From Nevskiaceae bacterium (GTDB lineage: Bacteria > Pseudomonadota > Gammaproteobacteria > Steroidobacterales > Steroidobacteraceae): a DNA stretch of 64,000 nucleotides. The first letter of the stretch is position 1; every line of letters begins with the position of its first letter. The translations under genes were made by a program, and so were the position numbers. Where the stretch lies: positions 186,001 through 250,000 of the forward strand of contig JACKOV010000004.1 of NCBI GenBank assembly GCA_024234075.1, given 5' to 3'. Positions 24,070 through 32,717 of this stretch are shown here, piece after piece. The notes below the pieces were generated by a model that was not told where the DNA came from, searched no databases, and saw nothing but the letters and a program-made list of their open reading frames with translations.

Positions 24070-25752
24070 TCAGTCGGTTACCGCACCTTCTGATGCACTG
24101 CTGACGACCCGCGCGTACTTGGCCAGTACACCGTGGGTGGCATAGGGTTTCGGCGCGCGCCAGGTCTTGCGTCGCCGGGCGAGTTCCGCTGCAGAAACGC
24201 CGATTTCCAGCGTGCGGTGCACGGCGTCGATGGTGATCGGATCGCCATTTCGCAGCAACGCAATCGGGCCGCCGACCGCCGCTTCGGGCGCGACGTGACC
24301 GACCACGAAACCATGGCTGCCGCCGGAAAAACGGCCGTCGGTCAGCAATGCGACCTGGTCGCCGAGCCCTCGCCCCATGATCGCGCCGGTCGGGCTCAAC
24401 ATCTCGCGCATGCCCGGGCCGCCGCGCGGGCCTTCGTAACGGATCACCACCACATCGCCGGCCTTGACCTTGCCGGCGAGGATCGCCGCGGTCGCTTTTT
24501 CCTCGCCATCGAACACGCGGGCGCGTCCGGCGAATTGCAGGCCCTCCTTGCCGGAGATTTTTGCAACCGCACCTTCCGGTGCAAGATTTCCATAAAGCAC
24601 AACGAGATGGCTGTCTTTCTTTATAGGAGTCTCGAAGGACTGGATGATGTCCTGGCCGGCCGGATAATCGCGGACCTTGGCCAGATTTTCGGCCAGTGTG
24701 CGACCGGTGACGGTCAGGCATTCGCCATGCAGCAGGCCGCGATCGAGCAGGCGGCGCATCAGTGGCTGGATGCCGCCGATCGCCACCAGTTCCGACATGG
24801 CGTAGCGTCCGCTCGGGCGCAGGTCGGCCAGCACCGGCACCCGCCGCCCGATCCGCGTGAAATCGTCGAGCGAAAGTTTGACGCGCGCCGCGCGGGCGAT
24901 CGCCAGCAGATGCAGCACGGCATTGGTAGAGCCGCCGAGTGCGATGGTCACGGTGATGGCGTTTTCGAAGGCCTTGCGACTCAGGATGTCGGACGGCCGG
25001 ATGCCGCGCTGCACCAGCTTCACGACCGCTTCGCCGGCGCGTCGGCTGTCGCTGCGTTTGATGTCGCTGACCGCATCCTGGGCGGAGCTGTCGGGCAACG
25101 ACAGGCCGAGCGCCTCGATGGCCGATGCCATGGTGTTGGCGGTGTACATGCCGCCGCAGCTGCCGGGACCGGGGATCGCAGTGCGCTCCACCTCGGCGAG
25201 CTCGCGGTCGGAGAGCTTGCCGGCGGCATGCGCGCCGACGGCCTCGAACACGGCGACGATGTCGCGACGCTGTCCGCCGGGACGGATCGTGCCGCCGTAG
25301 ACGAACACGGCCGGACGGTTCAGGCGCGCGATCGCCATCGCGCAGCCCGGCATGTTCTTGTCGCAGCCGCCGATCGCGACGAAGCCGTCGAAGCCCTCGG
25401 CGCCGACCACGGTCTCGATCGAATCGGCGATGACCTCGCGCGAGACCAGCGAGTAGCGCATGCCCGGCGAACCCATCGAAATGCCGTCGGACACCGTGAT
25501 GGTGTTGAACAGCACGCCCTTGCCGCCGGCCGCATTGGCGCCCGCTTCCGCCTCCTGCGCCAGCTCGTTGATGTGCATGTTGCAGGGCGTCAGGTTCGCC
25601 CAGGTCGAGGCGATGCCGATCTGCGGCTTGCTGAAGTCGGCGTCCTTGAATCCGACCGCCCGCAGCATCGCGCGCGACGGCGTCTGCTTGGGTCCATCCA
25701 CCACCTCGCGTGAATAGCGTCGCGGATCCACGGCTTTTTTGCGCTCACTCAT
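24070..25752 (-). CDS. ilvD: Dihydroxy-acid dehydratase
   Basis: A 560-residue enzyme of isoleucine, valine and pantothenate synthesis: it dehydrates 2,3-dihydroxy acids to 2-keto acids using an Fe-S cluster and Mg2+. Conserved blocks are present in order: NLTPCNMHI (Cys about 57), TVSDGISMG, AIGGCDKNMPGCAMA (second Cys) and GPGSCGGMYTANTM (third Cys), then FSGGSHGFVVGHVAPEAAVGGPIAL close to the end. The ATG at 25750-25752 starts the conserved MSERKKAVDPRRYS; the open frame farther upstream is non-homologous. It acts after IlvC, encoded at 28493 on the other strand. A GC-rich 8-bp hairpin lies in its leader (25795-25816). Confidence 0.95.
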   Translation of the reverse strand: MSERKKAVDPRRYSREVVDGPKQTPSRAMLRAVGFKDADFSKPQIGIASTWANLTPCNMHINELAQEAEAGANAAGGKGVLFNTITVSDGISMGSPGMRYSLVSREVIADSIETVVGAEGFDGFVAIGGCDKNMPGCAMAIARLNRPAVFVYGGTIRPGGQRRDIVAVFEAVGAHAAGKLSDRELAEVERTAIPGPGSCGGMYTANTMASAIEALGLSLPDSSAQDAVSDIKRSDSRRAGEAVVKLVQRGIRPSDILSRKAFENAITVTIALGGSTNAVLHLLAIARAARVKLSLDDFTRIGRRVPVLADLRPSGRYAMSELVAIGGIQPLMRRLLDRGLLHGECLTVTGRTLAENLAKVRDYPAGQDIIQSFETPIKKDSHLVVLYGNLAPEGAVAKISGKEGLQFAGRARVFDGEEKATAAILAGKVKAGDVVVIRYEGPRGGPGMREMLSPTGAIMGRGLGDQVALLTDGRFSGGSHGFVVGHVAPEAAVGGPIALLRNGDPITIDAVHRTLEIGVSAAELARRRKTWRAPKPYATHGVLAKYARVVSSASEGAVTD

Positions 25753-25794
25753 CGATGTCAAATCCCCTTGAGATGGTTGTCTGTCGCCGCTTGC

Positions 25795-25816
25795 CCCGAT
25801 GCAGGCGGGCATCGGG
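25795..25816 (-). other. GC-rich hairpin in the ilvD leader
   Basis: CCCGATGC and GCATCGGG form a perfect 8-bp stem with a 6-nt loop, 43 bp upstream of the ilvD start codon and 83 bp after the end of the DMT transporter gene. There is no T-tract on either strand, so it is either a weak transcript end for the transporter gene or a leader structure of ilvD. Function is not established. Confidence 0.35.
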
Positions 25817-25898
25817 CCATCGGCCCCTATTGTGCGCTCCGGCCCGCGTCGCGCGAGTCCGCTCCGCGGCCAGTGGCGAGGCGGCAGCGCCGGTCCGC

Positions 25899-26783
25899 TC
25901 ATGCAGGGCCGCTGCTGTCTCCCAGGCGTCGCTCCCGCAGCGTGATGATCAATACGCCGGCGAGTGTCACCAGGCCGCCGCCGACGATGCGCAGCGTCAA
26001 TTCATCGTCGAGCAGTGTGACGCCGAAGATCACCGAGAACACCGGCGACAGGGTCGCCAGCGGCGCGACGCTGCTCACGGGATAGCGTTGTATCAGGAAA
26101 TAAAACCCGGTCTGGGCCAGCAGGCTGCCGAAGACCGCCGTATAGCCGACCGCGGCCCAGGCGGGCCAGGGAGTCGCCTGCAGCCCGGCGAGGCTCGGCC
26201 GGTCCATGGCCAGACTCAGCAGCGCCAGCGCCGGCAGGCTGATCCAGCTGAACCAGGCCTGCATCTCCAGCGGGCGGAAGCGCGACAGGCGCTTGACCAC
26301 GATCACGCCCAGCGACGCGGCCAGGGCCGAGGCGATCACCAGCAGCAGGCTGGGCCAGAAGCTGAATACGATCGGATCGAGGCCGATGATCATCACTCCG
26401 GCGAAGGACATCGCGATGCCCAGCCAGCGTCGCCAACGGACCGTTTCGCCGAGCAGCGCCACCGACATCAGAGTCGTGAACGGCACGCCGAGCTGGCTGG
26501 CGATTGCGACCGCCGAGACGTTCTGCGCGATCGAGAGGCCGGCGAACAGCAGCGCGAAGCTGACGGCGCCGGACAGCAAGGCCGCGACGACCATGGCGTT
26601 CATCTGGCCCGGGACGATCCGCAGGAATGGCCACAACAGCGCGGCGAGCACGGCGAAGCGCAGGGTCGTGAACAGCATCGGCGGCAGGTACGCGAGGCCG
26701 ATCTTGCTGACGACCAGGTTCAGGCCCCACAGCAAGGTGATTCCCAGCAATGCCGCGAGGTGTCGCGGGGCGAGATGGGTCAT
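25899..26783 (-). CDS. EamA/DMT-family transporter
   Basis: A 294-residue inner-membrane protein with ten predicted transmembrane helices in two EamA repeats (about 7-135 and 150-285). Typical features are LLGITLLWGLNLVVSKIGL at the N-terminus and VAPLATLSPVFSVIFGVTLL in the second repeat. DMT proteins export amino acids, metabolites or drugs; the substrate is not evident. The start ATG overlaps the aminopeptidase stop by 4 bp (ATGA), so the two are translated together, which hints at export of amino acids released by that peptidase. Confidence 0.88.
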   Translation of the reverse strand: MTHLAPRHLAALLGITLLWGLNLVVSKIGLAYLPPMLFTTLRFAVLAALLWPFLRIVPGQMNAMVVAALLSGAVSFALLFAGLSIAQNVSAVAIASQLGVPFTTLMSVALLGETVRWRRWLGIAMSFAGVMIIGLDPIVFSFWPSLLLVIASALAASLGVIVVKRLSRFRPLEMQAWFSWISLPALALLSLAMDRPSLAGLQATPWPAWAAVGYTAVFGSLLAQTGFYFLIQRYPVSSVAPLATLSPVFSVIFGVTLLDDELTLRIVGGGLVTLAGVLIITLRERRLGDSSGPA

Positions 26784-28246
26784 CCGCAACGCTCGCGGAT
26801 CAGCCGGTAGGCCAGCCGGGCACATTGCACCTCGGCGCCGACCGGACGGCCGGGACGTTCGCGGGGGTTCCAGGCATACAGGTCGAAATGCGCCCACGGG
26901 GTCGTCGGCGAGACGAAGCGACGCAGGAACAGCGCCGCCACGATCGAACCGGCGAAGGGACCCGTGGCGGCGTTGACGAGATCGGCCACGCGGCTGCCGA
27001 GATCGTCCTCGTAGCCGTCCCAGAGCGGCATGGGCCAGGCCGGATCGCATTCCGTTTCGCCGGCCGCTTGCGCCGCGGCCAGCAGCGCCGCGTCGTTGGC
27101 GTACAGCGCCGGCAGCTCCGGACCGAGTGCGGTGCGGGCGGCTCCGGTCAGGGTCGCGAAATCGAGCAGCAGCGCCGGCTGCTCCGCATCGGCGGCAGTC
27201 AGTGCATCGGCCAGCACCAGCCGGCCCTCGGCGTCGGTATTGGTGATCTCGACGGTCAGCCCCTTGCGGCTGCGCAGCACGTCGCCGGGTCGGTAGGCGG
27301 CACCGCCGATGCTGTTCTCGACCGCCGGGATCAACACCCGCAACGCGATGTCGGCCCGCGCCGCCATCAGCATCCGGGCGACGGCCAGCGCCACGGCGGC
27401 GCCACCCATGTCCTTCTTCATCAGCGCCATCGCGTTGGCCGGCTTCAGATCGAGCCCGCCACTGTCGAAGCAGACGCCTTTGCCGACCAGGGTGACACGC
27501 GGCGCGCTGGCCCTGCCCCAGCGCAGATCGATCAGTCGTGGTGCGCGCGGACTGGCCCGGCCGACGGCATGCACCAACGGGAAGCCGGCCGTCTCGAGTT
27601 CGGCGCCGACCAGGCATCGGACCTCGGCGCCATACTCGCGGCCGACCGCCCGCACGGCCTCGGCGAGCTCGGCCGGGCCGAGGTCGTTGGCCGGGGTGTT
27701 GATCAGGTCGCGGGCCAGGCGATCGGCCTCGGCCGCAGAGCGCAACGCGTCGTGATCGACACCCTCCGGCAGCACCAGCATCCGGCTGGCCGGCGGCGCA
27801 GCACTGCCGCCACCGTCCAGGCTGCCGCCAGCGTTGCTGCCAGCGTTGCTGCGATAGCGGACATGCCGGTAGCAACCCTGCAGCCAGCCGAGGCCGAAGC
27901 GTGTCGCGGCCGTGATCGTCAGCGGCTGCGCAAGCTGCCAGGTGCCGCCAGGCAGGCGGTCGGGCAAGCCGGCGGCATGCCAGGGTGTCAGTGCGTCGAG
28001 GCTGTGCAGCTTGCCGAGACCGGCCAGGGCACCGGCGAGCCGGCCGTCGGCCGCGGGCAGCGCCAGCACGCGATGCTTGTCGGCCGCGAACTGCTGCTGG
28101 CGCACCCAGGTGCCGGTCGCGGCGGGTTGCGCACCCAGCCACTCGGCCAAACTGGACTCGGTGACCAGCCATAGCGGCAGCACGGGGTCCGGGGAATCGA
28201 CGCCGGCGCGGGTCGGAAGCACGCCGTGAAACGACTGGGAGCTCAC
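26780..28246 (-). CDS. M17-family leucyl aminopeptidase
   Basis: A 488-residue cytoplasmic metallopeptidase. The catalytic half has KGVCFDSGGLDLKPA (Lys and first metal Asp), MKKDMGGAA and NTDAEGRLVLADAL (the M17 signature with the two-metal ligands). It removes N-terminal residues from short peptides using two divalent metals. The N-terminal half is poorly conserved, and a low-complexity Gly/Ser/Ala insert at about residues 133-152 is encoded partly by a repeated 12-bp unit near 27829-27852. It diverges from ilvC and overlaps the DMT transporter gene. M17 members with this short, divergent N-terminus are usually annotated as leucyl aminopeptidase family rather than PepA proper. Confidence 0.88.
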   Translation of the reverse strand: MSSQSFHGVLPTRAGVDSPDPVLPLWLVTESSLAEWLGAQPAATGTWVRQQQFAADKHRVLALPAADGRLAGALAGLGKLHSLDALTPWHAAGLPDRLPGGTWQLAQPLTITAATRFGLGWLQGCYRHVRYRSNAGSNAGGSLDGGGSAAPPASRMLVLPEGVDHDALRSAAEADRLARDLINTPANDLGPAELAEAVRAVGREYGAEVRCLVGAELETAGFPLVHAVGRASPRAPRLIDLRWGRASAPRVTLVGKGVCFDSGGLDLKPANAMALMKKDMGGAAVALAVARMLMAARADIALRVLIPAVENSIGGAAYRPGDVLRSRKGLTVEITNTDAEGRLVLADALTAADAEQPALLLDFATLTGAARTALGPELPALYANDAALLAAAQAAGETECDPAWPMPLWDGYEDDLGSRVADLVNAATGPFAGSIVAALFLRRFVSPTTPWAHFDLYAWNPRERPGRPVGAEVQCARLAYRLIRERCG

Positions 28247-28310
28247 CGTCGAAGCTTAACCAATGCGCGGGTGCGTTGCCGCGCCGATCTGTTGCCAGGC
28301 CGCTGTTTCG

Positions 28311-28365
28311 TTGACAATCTTGCCGGTCGTATGCTGACATCCCGCCCCCTGTCGCACGGGGGCGG
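28311..28365 (+). promoter_or_regulatory. ilvC promoter -35 box and first leader hairpin
   Basis: A consensus -35 box TTGACA lies at 28311-28316; the matching -10 is unclear (TATGCT at 28330 is only 13 bp away, TGACAT at 28335 is a poor match). Just downstream, CCGCCCCC (28342-28349) and GGGGGCGG (28358-28365) form a perfect 8-bp GC stem with an 8-nt loop, near the expected 5' end of the ilvC transcript. Confidence 0.45.
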
Positions 28366-28404
28366 CCGCTGGCGCTGCCGGCTTGGTCGGACAGATCAAC
28401 AGGA

Positions 28405-28444
28405 CCCTGCAGCGGCCACCGTGCCGGTGCGGGGTTTTTTGTTT
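28405..28444 (+). terminator. Attenuator-like intrinsic terminator in the ilvC leader
   Basis: CCCTGC (28405-28410) pairs with GCGGGG (28429-28434) including one G-T pair; an inner ACCG/CGGT hairpin fills part of the loop, and TTTTTTGTTT follows at once (28435-28444). It is on the same strand as ilvC and 48 bp before its ATG. The upstream gene is divergent, so there is no plus-strand transcript for it to end except that of ilvC itself. Attenuation of ilvC-leuCDB is the simplest reading. No leader peptide rich in Leu/Ile/Val codons was found. Confidence 0.6.
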
Positions 28445-28492
28445 CCTAGCGTGGAGCCGGGCGCCGCGCATCAAACTGACGGGAGTGTCGAG

Positions 28493-29485
28493 ATGAAGCT
28501 CTATTCGCAGAAGGACGTGGACAAGAAGGCGCTCAAGGGCGCGAAGATCTGCGTCCTCGGCTATGGCAGCCAGGGCCGCGCACATGCGTTGAACCTCAAG
28601 GACAGCGGCTTCGACGTCGTCATCGGCGTGCGCAAGGGCGACAGCTGGAAGAAGGCCAAGAAGGACGGCCTGCCGGTCGCCGAGCCGGCCAAGGCCGTGA
28701 TCGGCGCCGACCTGGTGGCTATGCTGGCGCCGGATCTGGCGCAGAAAGCCTTGTACGAGGCCGTGGTCGGCAACCTCAAGCAGGGCGCCACCCTGCTGTT
28801 CGCGCATGGCTTCAATGTGCACTTCAAGCAGATCAAGCCGCGCAAGGATCTCGACGTGGTGCTAATCGCGCCCAAGGGCCCCGGCGATCTGGTGCGTCGC
28901 CAGTACCAGCAGGGTCGCGGCGTGCCCTGCCTGCTGGCGGTGGCGCAGGATGCCAGCAAGAAGGCGTTCGCCAAGGCGCTCGGCTATGCCCATGGCATCG
29001 GTGGCACCCGCGGCGGCGTGCTGCAGACCACCTTCGGCGAGGAGACCGAGACCGATCTGTTCGGCGAGCAGGCCGTGCTCTGCGGCGGCGCCACCGAGCT
29101 GGTGGTCAAGGGCTTCGAAACCCTGGTCGAGGCCGGCTATCAGCCGGAAGTCGCCTACTTCGAGTGCATGCACGAGCTGAAGCTGATCGTCGACCTGCTG
29201 CACGAGGGCGGCATCTGGAAGATGCACAAGTTCATTTCCGAGACCGCCAAGTACGGCGACCTGACCCGCGGTCCGCGCGTGGTCAACGCCAAGACCAAGG
29301 CCGAGATGCGCAAGATCCTCAAGGAGATCCAGCAGGGCAAGTTCGCCCGCCAGTGGATCAAGGAAAACGCCACCGGCCGCAAGAAGTACGACAAGATGCT
29401 GAAGACCGACCTCAATCGCCAGATCGAGAAGGTAGGCTACAGCCTGCGCGCACGCATGCCCTGGCTGGACCAGGGTCGCGACTGA
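28493..29485 (+). CDS. ilvC: Ketol-acid reductoisomerase
   Basis: A 330-residue class I KARI of branched-chain amino acid synthesis; it isomerises and reduces acetolactate or acetohydroxybutyrate. The Rossmann motif is GYGSQGRAHALNLKDSG (about 23-39), followed by GVRKGDSWKKA (45-55), LLFAHGFNVHF, APKGPGDLVRRQY, and the metal-binding part with FGEETETDLFGEQAVLCGG and ELKLIVDLLHEGG. The beta2-alphaB loop is one residue shorter than in common proteobacterial enzymes and carries Asp50 where Ser is usual, a pattern discussed for NADH-using KARIs. The ATG at 28493 has GGGAG upstream. It leads the operon ilvC-leuC-leuD-leuB behind an attenuator-like terminator. Confidence 0.95.
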   Translation: MKLYSQKDVDKKALKGAKICVLGYGSQGRAHALNLKDSGFDVVIGVRKGDSWKKAKKDGLPVAEPAKAVIGADLVAMLAPDLAQKALYEAVVGNLKQGATLLFAHGFNVHFKQIKPRKDLDVVLIAPKGPGDLVRRQYQQGRGVPCLLAVAQDASKKAFAKALGYAHGIGGTRGGVLQTTFGEETETDLFGEQAVLCGGATELVVKGFETLVEAGYQPEVAYFECMHELKLIVDLLHEGGIWKMHKFISETAKYGDLTRGPRVVNAKTKAEMRKILKEIQQGKFARQWIKENATGRKKYDKMLKTDLNRQIEKVGYSLRARMPWLDQGRD

Positions 29486-29502
29486 GTCCGACAGAACCGG
29501 GA

Positions 29503-29529
29503 CCGGGGCGCGCCGGATGCGCGCCCCGG
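29503..29529 (+). other. Hairpin between ilvC and leuC
   Basis: CCGGGGCGCG and CGCGCCCCGG form a perfect 10-bp stem with a 7-nt loop, 18 bp after the ilvC stop and 43 bp before the leuC start. There is no T-tract, so it is more likely an mRNA stabilising or processing element than a terminator. It could set different ilvC and leuC mRNA levels. Confidence 0.45.
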
Positions 29530-29571
29530 CGATCCCCGCCGGGGTTGAACGAATCCACAGGAAACGAGCTC

Positions 29572-30981
29572 ATGAGTGCTCCGAAGACGATGTTCGAGAA
29601 GGTCTGGGCCGCCCACGAAGTGGTGCCGCAGACGGCCGATACGCCAGCCGTGATCTTCATCGACCTGCACCTGACGCACGAGGTCACTTCGCCGCAGGCG
29701 TTCGCACTGCTGCGCGAGCGTGGACTGAAGGTCCGCCGTCCGGATCTGACGCTCGCGACCATGGATCATGCGACCCCGACCCGCACTGAACAGGTGTTCG
29801 GCGGCGCGCCGATCAGCATCGATTCGGCGGCCAAGCAGATCCGCTTCCTCGAGCAGAACTGCAAGGAGTTCGGCATCGATCTGTTCGGCCTGCAGGATCC
29901 ACTGCGCGGCATCGTGCACATCATCGGTCCGGAGCTGGGTGTCACCCAGCCCGGCAAGACCATCGTCTGCGGCGACAGCCACACCTCGACCCACGGGGCG
30001 TTCGGCGCCCTCGCCTTCGGCATCGGCACCACTGAAGTCGGCCATGTGTTCGCGACCCAGTGCCTGCTGCAGAACAAGCCGAAGACGCTGGCGGTCAACG
30101 TCAAGGGCCGGCTGCGGCCGGGCGTCACCGCCAAGGATCTGATCCTGGCAATCATCGGCAAGATCGGCGTGGCCGGCGGCACCGGCCATGTGATCGAGTA
30201 TCGCGGCGAGGCGATCCGCGCGATGTCGATGGAAGAGCGGATGACCATCTGCAACATGTCGATCGAGGCCGGTGCGCGGGCCGGCATGATCGCGCCGGAC
30301 GAGACCACCTTCGCCTATCTCAAGGGCCGGCTGCGGGCACCGCAGGGTTCCGATTGGGATGCGGCGGTGGCGCGCTGGAAGCAGTTGCCGAGCGACGACG
30401 GGGCGGTGTTCGACAAGTCGGTCGAGATCGATGCCGCGGCGCTCGAGCCGATGATCACCTACGGCACCAACCCCGGCATGGTGGTGCCGATCAGCGGCCG
30501 GATTCCCGACCGCAAGGGCGAGCCGGCGTTCGATGCGGCCATGCAATACATGGGACTGACGCCCGGCCAGGCGATCCAGGACGCCAAGGTCGACGTGGTG
30601 TTCGTCGGCAGCTGTACCAACGGCCGGCTCAGCGACCTGCGCGCCGCCGCGCGGGTGCTCGAGGGCCACAAGGTCGCCGCCGGCGTGCACATGCTGGTGG
30701 TGCCCGGCTCGCAGGAAGTGAAGCGCCAGGCCGAGGCCGAAGGGCTCGACCAGGTGTTCAAGGCCGCCGGCGCCGAATGGCGCGAGTCCGGCTGCTCGAT
30801 GTGCCTCGGCATGAACGGCGATACGGTGCCCAAGGGGGAGTATTCCGTCAGCACCAGCAACCGCAATTTCGAAGGACGCCAGGGTGTCGGCGCGCGGACC
30901 TTGCTCGCCAGTCCCGAAACCGCCGCCGCTTCCGCGGTGCGCGGCCGGGTCACCGATCCGCGCGAGCTCGTCAAGGCCTGA
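29572..30981 (+). CDS. leuC: 3-isopropylmalate dehydratase large subunit
   Basis: A 469-residue aconitase-family protein of leucine synthesis, forming with LeuD the enzyme that converts 2-isopropylmalate to 3-isopropylmalate. The [4Fe-4S] ligands are Cys348 (FVGSCTNGR), Cys408 and Cys411 (SGCSMCLGMN). Other blocks: CGDSHTSTHGAFGALAFGIG and STSNRNFEGRQG. Length is normal for a bacterial LeuC. The start at 29572 has AGGAAA upstream and gives the conserved MFEKVWAAHEV N-terminus; the frame upstream overlaps ilvC. The gap to leuD is 45 bp. The leuA gene for the first step is not in the window. Confidence 0.96.
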   Translation: MSAPKTMFEKVWAAHEVVPQTADTPAVIFIDLHLTHEVTSPQAFALLRERGLKVRRPDLTLATMDHATPTRTEQVFGGAPISIDSAAKQIRFLEQNCKEFGIDLFGLQDPLRGIVHIIGPELGVTQPGKTIVCGDSHTSTHGAFGALAFGIGTTEVGHVFATQCLLQNKPKTLAVNVKGRLRPGVTAKDLILAIIGKIGVAGGTGHVIEYRGEAIRAMSMEERMTICNMSIEAGARAGMIAPDETTFAYLKGRLRAPQGSDWDAAVARWKQLPSDDGAVFDKSVEIDAAALEPMITYGTNPGMVVPISGRIPDRKGEPAFDAAMQYMGLTPGQAIQDAKVDVVFVGSCTNGRLSDLRAAARVLEGHKVAAGVHMLVVPGSQEVKRQAEAEGLDQVFKAAGAEWRESGCSMCLGMNGDTVPKGEYSVSTSNRNFEGRQGVGARTLLASPETAAASAVRGRVTDPRELVKA

Positions 30982-31026
30982 CGTTGCAGGCCTCATCCCG
31001 CTGGCATCACTAGAGAGACCTCAGCC

Positions 31027-31608
31027 ATGCAGCCCATCAAGCAGATCCGTTCGCGCACCGTGGTGATGCCGGCGGCCAACATCGACACCGACCAGATCAT
31101 TCCGGGACGCTTCCTGACGACCGTCACCAAGGAAGGCCTCGGCCGGCAGTTGTTCGCCGACTGGCGCTACGACACCGCCGGCAATCCGAAGCCGGATTTC
31201 ATCCTGAATCGCCCCGAGGCGCAGGGCTGCGAGATCCTGGTCGCCGGCCGCAACATCGGCTGCGGCTCGTCGCGCGAGCACGCCCCCTGGGCGCTGCAGG
31301 ACTACGGTTTCAAGGCCGTGATCAGCACCGAGATCGCCGACATCTTCCGCAACAACTCGCTGAAGAACGGCCTGGTGCCGGTGATCGTCGACGATGCGAC
31401 GCATGCCTGGCTGCTGGCCAACCCGGGCGCCGAAGTCGAGGTGGATCTCGAGACCAGCACGCTCAACCTGCCGAACGGCAGCAAGGTCAAATTCCCGATC
31501 GAGCCGTTCCCGCGCTACTGCATCCTCAACGGGGTCGACGAGCTCGGCTTCATCCAGTCGAAGGAAGCACAGATCGCCGCCTACGAAGCCCGCCGGCCGC
31601 GCGCATGA
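31027..31608 (+). CDS. leuD: 3-isopropylmalate dehydratase small subunit
   Basis: A 193-residue swivel-domain subunit that completes the LeuC active site. MPAANIDTDQIIPGRFL near residues 14-30, GCEILVAGRNIGCGSSREHA (about 77-96, carrying the substrate-binding Ser/Arg loop) and AVISTEIADIFRNNSLKNGL mark the family. Its stop overlaps the leuB start by 4 bp (ATGA), giving translational coupling. Confidence 0.95.
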   Translation: MQPIKQIRSRTVVMPAANIDTDQIIPGRFLTTVTKEGLGRQLFADWRYDTAGNPKPDFILNRPEAQGCEILVAGRNIGCGSSREHAPWALQDYGFKAVISTEIADIFRNNSLKNGLVPVIVDDATHAWLLANPGAEVEVDLETSTLNLPNGSKVKFPIEPFPRYCILNGVDELGFIQSKEAQIAAYEARRPRA

Positions 31609-32669
31609 AGGCGAAGATCGCGGCCCTGGGTGGCGACGGCATCGGCCCGGAGGTCGTCGCGCAGGCGGTGCGCGTGCTCGAAGCCACGGCGCGGCTGTTC
31701 GATCACGAGTTCACGATCACGCCGCTGGACTTCGGCGGCGTGGCGATCGATGCCCACGGCGACGGCCTGCCGCCACACACCTTGCGGGGCTGCCTGGAGT
31801 CCGATGGCGTGCTGCTGGGCGCGATCGGCGGGCCCAAGTGGGGGCCGACGGCGCCGGTGCGGCCCGAGCCTGCCCTGCTGCGGCTGCGCAGCGAGCTCGG
31901 TGTCTATGCCAACCTGCGGCCGGTCAAGGTGCTCGGCGCGCTGCGCGACGCTTCGGTGCTGAAGCCGGAGATCGTCGAAGGCGTCGATCTGCTGTTCGTG
32001 CGCGAGCTGACCGGCGGCATCTATTTCGGCCGCAAGCAGCGCAGCGATGATCGCGCCACCGACGAGTGCGCCTATACGGTTGCTGAAGTCGAGCGCATCA
32101 CCCGGGTCGCCGGCCGGCTGGCCAGCGCGCGCCGGCGCCGCATCGTGCAGATCGATAAGTCGAACGTGCTGGAGACTTCGCGGCTGTGGCGCGAAGTCAG
32201 CGAGCGGGTCATCAAGACCGAGTTCCCCGGCGTGTCGATCGAGCACATGTTCGTCGACGCTGCGGCGATGCATCTGATCCGCCGTCCGCGCGATTTCGAC
32301 GTGCTGCTGACCGAAAACCTGTTCGGCGACATCCTGACCGACGAGGCGGCGATGCTGGCCGGCTCGCTGGGGGTGTTGCCCTCGGCCTCGCTCGGCGAGG
32401 GCCGGCGCGGTCTCTACGAGCCGATCCACGGTTCGGCGCCGGACATTGCCGGTCGCGGCATCGCCAATCCCTGCGGCACGATCCTCAGTGCCGCGCTGCT
32501 GCTGCGTCACTCGCTGGGGCTGGAAGCCGAGGCCGCGGCCATCGAGGCCGCGGTCGAGGCGGCGATCGCCGCTGGTGCACGTACCGCCGATATCGCCGCC
32601 ACCGGCGGCGCATCGGTCGGCACGATCGCGATGGGCGACGCGGTCCTGGCGCAATTGCGGCGGCGCTGA
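31605..32669 (+). CDS. leuB: 3-isopropylmalate dehydrogenase
   Basis: A 354-residue NAD-dependent decarboxylating dehydrogenase for the third step of leucine synthesis. LGGDGIGPEVVAQ (8-20), IGGPKWG, RPEPALLRLRSELGVYANLRP, the catalytic FVRELTGGIYFG (Tyr), DKSNVLE, NLFGDILTDEAAMLAGSLG and YEPIHGSAPDIAG are all in place. It is the last gene of ilvC-leuC-leuD-leuB and converges on metB with a 48-bp gap that lacks an obvious terminator. Confidence 0.96.
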   Translation: MKAKIAALGGDGIGPEVVAQAVRVLEATARLFDHEFTITPLDFGGVAIDAHGDGLPPHTLRGCLESDGVLLGAIGGPKWGPTAPVRPEPALLRLRSELGVYANLRPVKVLGALRDASVLKPEIVEGVDLLFVRELTGGIYFGRKQRSDDRATDECAYTVAEVERITRVAGRLASARRRRIVQIDKSNVLETSRLWREVSERVIKTEFPGVSIEHMFVDAAAMHLIRRPRDFDVLLTENLFGDILTDEAAMLAGSLGVLPSASLGEGRRGLYEPIHGSAPDIAGRGIANPCGTILSAALLLRHSLGLEAEAAAIEAAVEAAIAAGARTADIAATGGASVGTIAMGDAVLAQLRRR

Positions 32670-32717
32670 CGCCGCCCCGCCCGGCCCGGCACCCTGGGTC
32701 TCCACACCGGATCTCCC

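Noticed and set aside
28331..28420. Leader peptide for ilvC attenuation
   Set aside because: The ATG at 28331 opens a frame without runs of Leu, Ile or Val codons, so classical ribosome-mediated attenuation is not supported.
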